Positions 1 through 6,205 of a stretch of DNA of 7,185 nucleotides are shown one piece after another. The notes below the pieces were generated by a model that ran no database searches, had not been told where the DNA came from, and was given only the letters and a program-made list of their open reading frames with translations. The position numbers were made by a program, and so were the translations under genes. Each line of letters opens with the position of its first letter. The stretch's first letter is position 1. Source of the stretch: an uncultured Collinsella sp. (GTDB lineage Bacteria; Actinomycetota; Coriobacteriia; Coriobacteriales; Coriobacteriaceae). The DNA lies in contig CAUEQX010000094.1 of NCBI GenBank assembly GCA_959020035.1, positions 1 through 7,185 on the forward strand. Direction: 5' to 3'.

Positions 1-166
1 ATTCTGCCCCGTGCTCTTTGCCACGCTTGTCAACGGAGGGCAAAAGTATCTGCCGGCCCCCGATGCGTACGAGAAAATCACCTATGAGGCCATGAACTCC
101 GGCTTCGCCGCCGGTTCCCATGAGCGCCTCCTTCAAACCATCCTTGCCGCTTTAAACGCGGCATGA
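1..166 (+). CDS. C-terminal end of a neutral/alkaline ceramidase-like hydrolase (partial, 5' end outside window)
   Basis: The reading frame is open from base 2 and gives 54 residues before the TGA at 164-166, ending in QTILAALNAA. The stretch VNGGQKYLPAPDAYEKITYE resembles the C-terminal part of PF04734-type proteins (neutral/alkaline non-lysosomal ceramidase N-terminal domain), where an asparagine-glycine turn is followed by a Y-L-P segment and a tyrosine-glutamate pair. It also lines up with the end of the next gene (TNGYFEYFLPAREYGLSFE), so the two genes look like tandem paralogs. The catalytic part lies outside the window, so activity cannot be judged. The next gene starts 17 bases after this stop with its own ribosome binding site, so the two are probably co-transcribed. 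The coding call is firm; the family call rests on a short segment plus the resemblance to its neighbour. Confidence 0.72.
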   Translation, partial: FCPVLFATLVNGGQKYLPAPDAYEKITYEAMNSGFAAGSHERLLQTILAALNAA

Positions 167-183
167 CAAAAAGGAGAACTTGC

Positions 184-1302
184 ATGAATATCGGACATGC
201 ACGCCGCAAGATTACCCCGCAAGGCGACATCTATCTAATCGGATATCGTAACCTCTCCAACCGTCTGGAGCCTGCGACAGGCGTCCATGACGACGTCTTC
301 GCCAACGCGATTCTTTTCCAACAGGACGACCGCGAAGTTTTTCTCTTCAACGCCGATGTTCTCGAGTTTGAGGAGGGCATGGCCGAGGAGGTTAAGACGA
401 TGCTCGCCGAGCGCTACGGAATCGACCGTGACTGCGTTCTGCTTTCCGCGACGCACGACCATACTTCAATCGTCGCTTACCACCGCAGCTGGTGGACGGG
501 AAAATTCGACGAGAACTACTACCGCTGGTTCCTCGATACCATTTGCCAATGCTTTGAGGAGTGCCGCGCCAACGCACAGCCCGCGATTTGTCGCTTGGGC
601 AAGCAGGTCATCACCGGTTTCTACGACAACCGCATCATCCCAGGTGAACTCGCCGACAATGAGGTCATTGTCGTATCGTTCTTCGATACCGAAGGCAAGC
701 CATTTGCGGGCTTTGTGAACTGGGCGGTGCATTCCGCTTGCGTCGGACCCGACTGCACGGAGCTCACGAGCGAACTCGCCGGTCTTACCGGCAAAAAGCT
801 CGCTCAGAGTCTTGGTTACTATCCGGCCATGGTCGTCGGTGCTGCTGGCGACTGTAGCGACCGCAATTTTCGCCAGGGACGCGGCATTCCCGAGGTCGAG
901 CGCGTTTCGACCGGTCTTGCCGAGGCGATTTCCCAGATCAAGCTCGATCGCGAGGTCGTTCTCGACCGCATCGAGCCTCAGACGTTCTATCACACCGTTG
1001 CCCATGACGACTTTTCGCTCACGCTTAAGTGTGTCGTCATCAGTTTGGGCGGCCTGCATCTCTTTGTGTTCCCGAGTGAGCTCGGCAGCGACTTGGGTAT
1101 TCGCATGAAGCGCGAATGCCCGGTCGAGGGAATAGTTTGCGGTTACACCAACGGCTATTTTGAGTATTTCCTTCCGGCACGCGAGTACGGCCTCTCCTTT
1201 GAGACCGAGCGTACTCAGATTCCCCAGGGCGAACCGGAACGTCTGTGTGACAAGTTCTGCCAGACGACGAGACTTCTCGGCGCAGCAGATTCGCGTCTGT
1301 AG
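184..1302 (+). CDS. Neutral/alkaline ceramidase N-terminal-domain-like zinc hydrolase, cytoplasmic
   Basis: This encodes 372 residues. ATG 184 is preferred because AAGGAG (171-176) lies 7 bases upstream and the protein then begins in the family style (NIGHARRKITPQGD). An in-frame ATG at 163 overlaps the previous stop but lacks a suitable site. Visible PF04734-like landmarks are the early ITP-type strand (residues 10-12), GVHDDVFANA (33-42), LLSATHDHTS (86-95, His91 and His93 as likely zinc ligands, cf. THTHS in ceramidases), WAVHSACVGPD (180-190, His183 a further likely ligand) and VVGAAGDCSDRN (217-228). The family contains amide hydrolases such as ceramidases, and many bacterial members have unknown substrates. 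No signal peptide is seen and the protein is about half the length of secreted ceramidases, so a cytosolic hydrolase acting on an imported substrate is inferred. It follows a paralog and precedes a PTS permease gene. Family fairly sure, substrate unknown. Confidence 0.8.
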   Translation: MNIGHARRKITPQGDIYLIGYRNLSNRLEPATGVHDDVFANAILFQQDDREVFLFNADVLEFEEGMAEEVKTMLAERYGIDRDCVLLSATHDHTSIVAYHRSWWTGKFDENYYRWFLDTICQCFEECRANAQPAICRLGKQVITGFYDNRIIPGELADNEVIVVSFFDTEGKPFAGFVNWAVHSACVGPDCTELTSELAGLTGKKLAQSLGYYPAMVVGAAGDCSDRNFRQGRGIPEVERVSTGLAEAISQIKLDREVVLDRIEPQTFYHTVAHDDFSLTLKCVVISLGGLHLFVFPSELGSDLGIRMKRECPVEGIVCGYTNGYFEYFLPAREYGLSFETERTQIPQGEPERLCDKFCQTTRLLGAADSRL

Positions 1303-1454
1303 ACCTGATTGCGTGACATGGGCCAATGAGGCTCGCTGCCATGTGATCGGCATCTTCCATCTTCTCTGCCGTTTCCCATCCCGGGCGTACGTGCGTCCGC
1401 GGATTTCAAAGGGGGAAGCGGGTTCCTTGCCCTCCCACGTCGACTACGGAGGCA

Positions 1455-1472
1455 TGAAATCGATGCTATACC
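1455..1472 (+). promoter_or_regulatory. Possible cre-like/LacI-type operator overlapping an extended -10 element before the PTS gene
   Basis: TGAAATCGATGCTA at 1455-1468 fits the Gram-positive catabolite-responsive element consensus TGWAANCGNTNWCA at all but two of the specified positions, including the central CG. It overlaps TGC-TATACC (1465-1472), which resembles an extended -10 element and would start transcription only a few bases before the ribosome binding site at 1484-1489. No convincing -35 box is visible. Carbon control of a PTS gene would make sense, but cre function is established in Firmicutes rather than Coriobacteriia, so a local LacI/GalR regulator is an equal possibility. The rest of the 193-base gap (1303-1495) shows only a weak 6-bp inverted repeat (ACATGG 1316-1321 with CCATGT 1339-1344) and no gene. 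Confidence 0.3.
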
Positions 1473-1495
1473 CCGCTCAGAAAAAGGAGAATTCC

Positions 1496-2938
1496 ATGAA
1501 ATACCAGAAGCTTTGCGATGAAATCATCACAAAGGTCGGTGGTCGAGACAATGTGTTAGACGTGAGCCACTGCATTACGCGTCTCCGCTTCCACCTCAAG
1601 GATGAATCGCTCGCCCAGACCAATGAGCTTAAGGCGACGAAGGGCGTCGTTGACGTCATCCAGGCCGGCGGACAGTATCAGGTCGTGATTGGTGCCACTG
1701 TCGAGGCCGTCTACAACGACCTTGTTCAGATTGGCGGGTTCGACTCCAAACCCGCACTCGATATCGATGAAGGCGACGACGTCAAAAAGGGCGATCCATT
1801 CTCGCGTCTGCTGGCCATCATCTCCGAGATTCTGCAACCGGTTCTTGGCGTGCTTATGGCCGGTGGCTTTATCAAGTCGATGCTCGCGCTCTGCACGGTT
1901 GCCGGTTGGCTTGCCAAGGACCGCAATACGTATGTGACGCTCTCGGCAATCGGAGATTCGGTCTTCTATTACTTTCCGCTAATCATTGGCTGGACGTCGG
2001 CCAAGAAGTTCGGACTTAAGCCCGTTATGGGAATGGCGCTCGGTGGTATCCTTGTCTACCCGACGCTCGTTGCCCTTATGGGCGGAGATCCGCTCTACAC
2101 GCTCGGCGCCGGCACGGTCTTCGAGTCCAATGTCTACGGTGATATTTTTGGCATCCCGCTGATCATGCAGAATTACTCATCGACGATTCTGCCTGCGATC
2201 TTTATCGTCTGGATTGCCTCCAAGGTGCACAAGGCCCTTTCTAACGCGCTGCCCGCGCTTGTGAGCTCGTTCTTCTCCAACATCCTGACGCTCCTCATTT
2301 GCGGCATCCTTGGCCTGCTTGTGGTCGGTCCGGTCATGACGGTCCTCTCCAACATCGTTGCCCAGATCATCTTGATGCTCATCAACTTCCAGCCCGCCAT
2401 CGCCGGCTTTGTCATCGGCACGTTCTGGAGCCTGCTCGTCATGTTCGGCCTGCACTGGGGTATCATCCCGCTGTGGTTTCTCGATGTCGCAACCTACGGC
2501 TATGACCTCATTAACCCGCTCGTGTATGCAGGCGGTTGTGCCATCGCCGGTGCTGTGCTTGGCATGGTCATCCGAACCAAGGACTCCGAGGAAAATGCTG
2601 CCGTCAACATTCCCGCCCTTGTCTCTTCGATTTTCGGTGTCAACGAGCCTGCGCTTTACGCCATCTTGCTGCCGCGTAAGCGTCTTATGTGGTCAACCTT
2701 TATTTCCGCTGGTGTAGGCGGCGCCATTGCCGGCCTCATGGGTGCCAAACTCTATGCCTTCGGTGCCTCCGGCCCGCTCGGTTTCCCGAGCTTTATTAAC
2801 CCTGCCGGCATCGACACGGGCTTTATCGGCCTTGTCATCTCCGGTGTGGTCGCTTTCGTTTTGGCTCTTGTCGCCGCTATGGCGATCGGTACCAGGAAGG
2901 ACGAGGGCGGTAAGGCGCTCAACATCTCGGTGGACTAG
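1496..2938 (+). CDS. PTS glucose/beta-glucoside-family EIIBC permease (no EIIA domain)
   Basis: This encodes 480 residues. ATG 1496 follows AAGGAG (1484-1489) by 6 bases. An in-frame ATG at 1454 has GGAGG only one base away, too close to serve. Residues 1-80 form an EIIB domain: the motif VSHCITRLRFHLKD places the phosphorylated cysteine at Cys26, and GGQYQVVIG (58-66) is typical of the beta-glucoside/sucrose/trehalose branch. From about residue 100 to 465 runs a membrane EIIC domain with many hydrophobic spans, GLHWGIIPLW (318-327) and the substrate-site motif VNEPALYAILLPRK (382-395, cf. ITEPAIYG in BglF). The protein takes up a sugar and phosphorylates it on entry. It stops at ALNISVD with no C-terminal EIIA, so EIIA must come from another gene. 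The exact sugar cannot be read. The ceramidase-like genes upstream suggest an amide- or acyl-bearing sugar, which is inference. Confidence 0.95.
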   Translation: MKYQKLCDEIITKVGGRDNVLDVSHCITRLRFHLKDESLAQTNELKATKGVVDVIQAGGQYQVVIGATVEAVYNDLVQIGGFDSKPALDIDEGDDVKKGDPFSRLLAIISEILQPVLGVLMAGGFIKSMLALCTVAGWLAKDRNTYVTLSAIGDSVFYYFPLIIGWTSAKKFGLKPVMGMALGGILVYPTLVALMGGDPLYTLGAGTVFESNVYGDIFGIPLIMQNYSSTILPAIFIVWIASKVHKALSNALPALVSSFFSNILTLLICGILGLLVVGPVMTVLSNIVAQIILMLINFQPAIAGFVIGTFWSLLVMFGLHWGIIPLWFLDVATYGYDLINPLVYAGGCAIAGAVLGMVIRTKDSEENAAVNIPALVSSIFGVNEPALYAILLPRKRLMWSTFISAGVGGAIAGLMGAKLYAFGASGPLGFPSFINPAGIDTGFIGLVISGVVAFVLALVAAMAIGTRKDEGGKALNISVD

Positions 2939-2958
2939 TCTGTCTGCGCACTTTAACT

Positions 2959-3010
2959 AAATATGCCTCGGACGGCGACGTGCCGCCCGAGGCATATTTG
3001 TGTTTTGTGC
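2959..3010 (+). terminator. Strong composite intrinsic terminator after the PTS gene, possibly bidirectional
   Basis: A perfect 13-bp inverted repeat (AAATATGCCTCGG 2959-2971 with CCGAGGCATATTT 2987-2999) encloses a second 4-bp stem (CGGC 2973-2976, GCCG 2982-2985) with a GACGT loop, separated by one A-C mismatch. The right arm runs into a T-rich tail (TTTGTGTTTTG). It sits 20 bases after the PTS stop and between two convergent genes. Read on the minus strand, the hairpin ends in ATATTTAGTT, so it may also stop transcription from the LysR gene. The remaining bases to 3061 show no clear feature. Confidence 0.85.
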
Positions 3011-3061
3011 CGTTGTCAGCGTGTTTGCGGACACAAGTCTGCGGTTGTGGAGCAGCGGGGA

Positions 3062-3985
3062 TTATGACGGTCGTGCCGCGGTGGAAGACGCACGGTCGCC
3101 CTGCAGGAGCTGACGGTAGGGGAGGAAGCCGATGAACGAGACGACCGCCTGCGAGTGCGCGGCGTTCCGCTTGAGGTAGAGCCTGACCTCGGAGGTCGTC
3201 GCGGGCTCAAGCGGCACCAGGGCTACCTTTCCGCTGGCAAGCGATTCCGCCGGCTTGCGCATGAGGAATGAGACGCCGGCGCCGCGTGCGACAAGAGAGA
3301 TGATGTTCTCGGCTCGTTTGCCGGTGAACGTAACGCGTGGGCCAAATCCAGCTTCGCGACAAAGGGAAAGGACGAGCTCGCTTACGAACGAGCCTTGGGG
3401 AAGCATGAGGAAATTCTCGTCGATAAGGTCGTCTATCTCGACGGTGTCACGTTCGGCGAGCGGATGGTCGAGCGGAAGGACGGCCACGAGCCGGTCAGTC
3501 GTAAAGGGAATCTTTTTGAACTCCGGCTCGATGGCGCCACTGTCACGGATGAAGGCCAGGTCAATGTCCTCGTGCAGGAGCATGCGCTTGAGTGTGTCGC
3601 CCTCGCCTTCGATGAGCTCGACAGAATATGAGGGGTTCGCCTGCTGAAAATCGATGACGGCGTCCGTGATCCCATAAGGGGCCATAATGGGGATAGAACC
3701 TACGGTGAGGTGCTCGAGCGGCTCACCTGCACCTATTTGAATGGCGGCAAGATAGCGATGCTGAAGCGTCGCAATTTTTTGAGCATAGGGGAGAAGCGCT
3801 TCACCTTGCGCGGTGAGTGTTACGTGGCGCTTGCTTCGATCGATGAGCTTGCAGCCGAGTTCGTGCTCCATTGCCATGATGTGCTTGGAGAGGGTTGATT
3901 GCGACATGAAAAGCAGTTCCGCCGCATCAAGAAACGTGCGTGACTGCGCTAAGATGGCGAATTCGCCAAAGCGGCTGATGTCCAT
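3062..3985 (-). CDS. LysR-type transcriptional regulator
   Basis: This encodes 307 residues, the usual LysR-family length. The N-terminal winged helix-turn-helix is plain: FGEFAILAQSRTFLDAAELL followed by FMSQSTLSKHIMAMEHELGC (residues 6-45), then LIDRSKRHVTLTAQGEALLPYA (47-68). A linker helix follows, and from about residue 90 to 295 comes the periplasmic-binding-protein-like effector domain, with LTVGSIP at its first strand, LAFIRD (143-148) and LVARGAGVSFLMRK (231-244). The start at 3985 has GGAGG (3993-3997) 7 bases upstream, inside the 10-bp palindrome GGAGGCCTCC (3988-3997). The gene begins 36 bases after the deformylase stop on the same strand, so the two probably share a transcript. 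LysR proteins usually control a neighbouring, often divergent, unit, so the MFS exporter gene or this operon itself are candidate targets. The effector is unknown. Confidence 0.95.
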   Translation of the reverse strand: MDISRFGEFAILAQSRTFLDAAELLFMSQSTLSKHIMAMEHELGCKLIDRSKRHVTLTAQGEALLPYAQKIATLQHRYLAAIQIGAGEPLEHLTVGSIPIMAPYGITDAVIDFQQANPSYSVELIEGEGDTLKRMLLHEDIDLAFIRDSGAIEPEFKKIPFTTDRLVAVLPLDHPLAERDTVEIDDLIDENFLMLPQGSFVSELVLSLCREAGFGPRVTFTGKRAENIISLVARGAGVSFLMRKPAESLASGKVALVPLEPATTSEVRLYLKRNAAHSQAVVSFIGFLPYRQLLQGDRASSTAARPS

Positions 3986-4021
3986 AGGGAGGCCTCCGGT
4001 ACCCTCATTTTGGCAGGTGGC

Positions 4022-4432
4022 CTAAACCACGACGCCATTGCAGTGGTCGATTTCGTGCTGGATGATCTCGGCGGTGTAGCCCGAGAAGTTTTTGATGCGG
4101 TGAACGAAGTTCTCGTCCAAATACTCAACCTTAATGCGGCGATAGCGGGTACAGGGACGCTCGCCGATCAGCGAGAGGCATCCTTCGCTCGTCTGATAGG
4201 CATTGACCTGCTCAAGAATTTGAGGGTTGTACATCAGGAGTGTCCTGTTGCCGTCCTTTACGCAGATGATGCGTTTGCGCACGCCGATCATGTTGGCGGC
4301 GAGGCCCACGCACTCGCGCTCATGCTCGTGGAGTGTATCCAGGAGATCCTGCCCGGTTGCGACATCGTCGGGTCCCGCGTCTTCGGAAGGCAGACGCAAA
4401 AAGAACTCGGATTTCATGATGGGCTTAATCAT
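4022..4432 (-). CDS. def: Peptide deformylase, short subfamily (136 residues)
   Basis: Peptide deformylase removes the formyl group from the N-terminal methionine of new proteins. All three active-site motifs are present: motif I as VGLAANMIGV (residues 42-51), motif II as EGCLS (83-87, Cys85 a metal ligand) and motif III as QHEIDH (125-130, His126 and His130 ligands, Glu127 catalytic). In canonical enzymes motif I is GxGLAAxQxG, so here Met48 stands where the catalytic Gln is expected. At 136 residues it is shorter than the usual 150-190 and ends directly after motif III (CNGVVV). From memory, a compact deformylase branch with AANMIG and HEIDHCNG is common in Firmicutes. The start at 4432 has GAGGAG (4439-4444) 6 bases upstream; longer in-frame starts do not. 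LysR follows after 36 bases. Family sure; housekeeping versus accessory role open. Confidence 0.92.
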   Translation of the reverse strand: MIKPIMKSEFFLRLPSEDAGPDDVATGQDLLDTLHEHERECVGLAANMIGVRKRIICVKDGNRTLLMYNPQILEQVNAYQTSEGCLSLIGERPCTRYRRIKVEYLDENFVHRIKNFSGYTAEIIQHEIDHCNGVVV

Positions 4433-4470
4433 GGCGGGCTCCTCATGTCTTATGCTTTCGTGGACTTTTA

Positions 4471-4476
4471 ATAATA
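4471..4476 (-). promoter_or_regulatory. Possible -10 box of the deformylase-LysR unit
   Basis: On the minus strand these bases read TATTAT, a five-of-six match to TATAAT, about 38 bases before the deformylase start, which would leave a short leader of about 30 bases with the GAGGAG site in it. The region around 17 bases further upstream does not hold a convincing TTGACA-like box, so the call is tentative. Confidence 0.3.
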
Positions 4477-4531
4477 GCGCGGAAGGAAAGCTGTGCGTCC
4501 GCGTTACAATCTTTCGATATTGGACCATGTT

Positions 4532-4606
4532 GCCAGATTCGTCGTGTACGGCGTCTGGCGTAAGTCTAGGGCTCATTTTTCGCCCTGGACCGTTCCTCTG
4601 GGGCGA
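4532..4606 (+). other. Inverted repeats in the 205-base region ahead of the MFS exporter gene
   Basis: Three structures can be drawn on the strand of the exporter. The first is a stem GCCAGA-(TT)-CGTC with GGCG-TCTGGC (4532-4559) and a six-base loop. The second is AGGGC (4568-4572) with GCCCT (4582-4586). The third is TCGCCC (4580-4585) with GGGCGA (4601-4606). The second and third share bases and cannot form together, a pattern seen in attenuators or translational switches. A run of five T lies at 4576-4580. The first repeat could instead be a protein operator. A TACAAT (4505-4510) resembles a -10 box for the exporter but has no good -35 partner. No small gene is evident in 4433-4637. Confidence 0.35.
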
Positions 4607-4637
4607 TGCGACTGTCGTTCCAAGAGGAAGGAAATGC

Positions 4638-6053
4638 ATGGGGAGCAAATCTCAGCAACAAGTTCAAGTAACGCCATCGGCTACTGCGGCGATTCTCGTC
4701 GTTATGTATATTGCGGCCTTTGTTGCCGCGTTTAACGAGAACATCATTAACGTGGCGTTGCACGACATTATGGCGGCCTTTTCGGTGAGTGCCACCACGG
4801 CGCAGTGGCTCGTCTCGGGCTACATGATTGTGACGTCGATCTTTACGGCCATCATGGCCTTCCTGTCCGGCCGTTTCTCGACGCGCAAGCTGTTGTTTTT
4901 CGCATGCGGATGTATGGTCGCCGGCGAAGTCCTGTGTCTGATCGCTCCGTCGTTTAGCGTTTTGCTGCCAAGTCGTATTTTACAGGCTGCGGGATCGGGC
5001 ATCTTGTTTCCGCTCATGATGAACGTGGTGCTGTCTTGCGCCCCGCGCGAGAAGCTCGGTCTGTATCTGAGCCTGGGTGGTGCCTGCATTACGCTAGGGC
5101 CGGCGTTTGGACCTGTGATCAGCGGTCTTATGTGCACGTTGTTTGGCTGGAGGGCGGTGTTCGTAGTGCCGCTGGTGGCCGGCATTGTGGTCGCTGCGGC
5201 GGGCGTAAAGCTTGTTCAGAATGTCGGAGAGCGCTCGAACACCACGCTTGATATTCTGTCGGTTGTTTTGCTCGCCGCCGGCATTACGGCATTTGTGTAT
5301 TCCGTAGGCGAGTTCTCGACCAATCTGATTGCCGGCATCGTGACGCTTATCGCCGCCATTGTGCTGCTCGGCCTGTTTGCGGCCCGCCAGCTCAAACTCG
5401 AGCATCCGGTGCTTAACGTGCGTCCCATGGCGAGCGTTCGTTTTTGGCCTGCGTGCCTGCTTGTGGTGGTGTCGATGATGACGACGTTCTCGATGAGCGT
5501 TTTGTTGCCGCTCTATTTTGAGGGCGCATACGGCATGACCGCACTTGTTGCGGGCTTGCTCATTTTGCCGGCGATTGCCTGTAACGCCGTGACCTCGATT
5601 GTGGGCGGACGCGTGATGGACGCCCGTGGCGCATGGCCGCTGCTGCCGGTCGGCTTTGCCCTGATTGCCGTGGGGCAGACTGCCATCTCGATGACGGCGG
5701 CGAGTATGAACATCGGCGTCGTTGTGGCGCTGACCGTTGTGGTGTATGCCGGAGTCGGTTTGGTGCTGAGCCCCTCGCAAACGGCCGGATTGGAGACGCT
5801 GCCTGCCGCTGAACATCCTCACGGAACGGCATTGCTTAACACGTGGAACATGATTGCCGCATCGTTTGGCCCGTCCCTGTTTATCGGCCTGCTCTCGAGT
5901 TCTGCAGCGACTGCCGGCGCGGCTGGCGCTGCGACCGACGTTGCCCAGGCGATTGGATTTGCAACTGCCGTGCGCGTGGCGGCCGTGATTGCCGTGGTCG
6001 GGTTCGTGGCGTCGCTGGTGTACGCTCGTCGCGAGTCGCACATGTCGCATTAA
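4638..6053 (+). CDS. MFS transporter, DHA2 (EmrB/QacA-type) multidrug exporter family
   Basis: This encodes 471 residues, nearly all in hydrophobic membrane spans separated by short loops. Landmarks are NENIINVALHDIM in the first span (residues 33-45, typical of DHA2 drug/proton antiporters), AQWLVSGYMI (55-64), the motif A region LSGRFSTRK (76-84), RILQAAGSGILFP (113-125) and the antiporter motif C region LGPAFGPVISG (153-163). TLDILSVVLLAAG (203-215) matches the extra central spans expected in 14-span members. Proteins of this type use the proton gradient to export drugs, dyes or natural products. ATG 4638 is chosen because AGGAAGG (about 4625-4631) lies 6 bases upstream and the hydrophobic region then begins near residue 15; the frame is open further upstream but that part does not look like protein. 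It is divergent from the deformylase-LysR unit. Substrate unknown. Confidence 0.93.
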   Translation: MGSKSQQQVQVTPSATAAILVVMYIAAFVAAFNENIINVALHDIMAAFSVSATTAQWLVSGYMIVTSIFTAIMAFLSGRFSTRKLLFFACGCMVAGEVLCLIAPSFSVLLPSRILQAAGSGILFPLMMNVVLSCAPREKLGLYLSLGGACITLGPAFGPVISGLMCTLFGWRAVFVVPLVAGIVVAAAGVKLVQNVGERSNTTLDILSVVLLAAGITAFVYSVGEFSTNLIAGIVTLIAAIVLLGLFAARQLKLEHPVLNVRPMASVRFWPACLLVVVSMMTTFSMSVLLPLYFEGAYGMTALVAGLLILPAIACNAVTSIVGGRVMDARGAWPLLPVGFALIAVGQTAISMTAASMNIGVVVALTVVVYAGVGLVLSPSQTAGLETLPAAEHPHGTALLNTWNMIAASFGPSLFIGLLSSSAATAGAAGAATDVAQAIGFATAVRVAAVIAVVGFVASLVYARRESHMSH

Positions 6054-6137
6054 TGTGTGCACATAGATTCTGCAGCTAGATTAGATGACGACACCATAAA
6101 CTAATGGACGTTTTGCCGAGAGGCATGAATGTTTAAA

Positions 6138-6201
6138 GCGCAAAGAGTGCGCGACGGGCCCCGCGAATGGGGCGATGATGCCCGAGAGGGCCAAGAAGGA
6201 G
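6138..6201 (+). promoter_or_regulatory. Structured leader with competing hairpins ending at the ribosome binding site of the RGG-tailed gene
   Basis: The 152-base gap before the gene holds three short hairpins in a row: GCGCA/TGCGC (6138-6142, 6148-6152), GCCCC/GGGGC (6158-6162, 6169-6173) and GCCC-GAGA-GGGC (6180-6191, a GNRA tetraloop). The last ends four bases before AAGGAG (6196-6201). Alternative pairings exist: GGCCC (6157-6161) with GGGCC (6188-6192), and GGGC (6170-6173) with GCCC (6180-6183). These alternatives exclude each other, so the leader could act as a switch. All stems are only 4-5 bp, and such repeats are not rare in GC-rich DNA. No reliable promoter was found between 6054 and 6137. 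Confidence 0.35.
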
Positions 6202-6205
6202 TCTC

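Noticed and set aside
466..1353. 295-codon open frame on the minus strand opposite the ceramidase-like gene
   Set aside because: It mirrors a well-supported plus-strand gene with family motifs; its own translation has no recognisable domain. Long antisense frames are common in GC-rich genes.
1160..1495. In-frame extension of the PTS protein upstream of ATG 1496
   Set aside because: The extension overlaps the previous gene, is rich in Arg and Ser, and precedes the standard EIIB N-terminus and a good ribosome site.
3988..3997. GGAGGCCTCC palindrome before the LysR gene as an operator
   Set aside because: It is explained by the ribosome binding site GGAGG plus a chance complement; LysR sites usually have a T-N11-A pattern, which was not seen here.
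4227..4637. In-frame extension of the MFS protein upstream of ATG 4638
   Set aside because: It runs antisense through the deformylase gene and does not resemble transporter sequence; AGGAAGG directly precedes 4638.
4433..4648. N-terminal extension of the deformylase
   Set aside because: The 72 extra residues have no family match, and the GAGGAG site supports the start at 4432.
5094..6062. 322-codon open frame on the minus strand opposite the MFS gene
   Set aside because: The translation is rich in His, Arg and Gln with no fold-like pattern, as expected from the complement of a hydrophobic membrane protein gene.
6056..6063. 8-base palindrome TGTGCACA just after the MFS stop
   Set aside because: It is too short, does not extend symmetrically, and has no second copy or promoter context.
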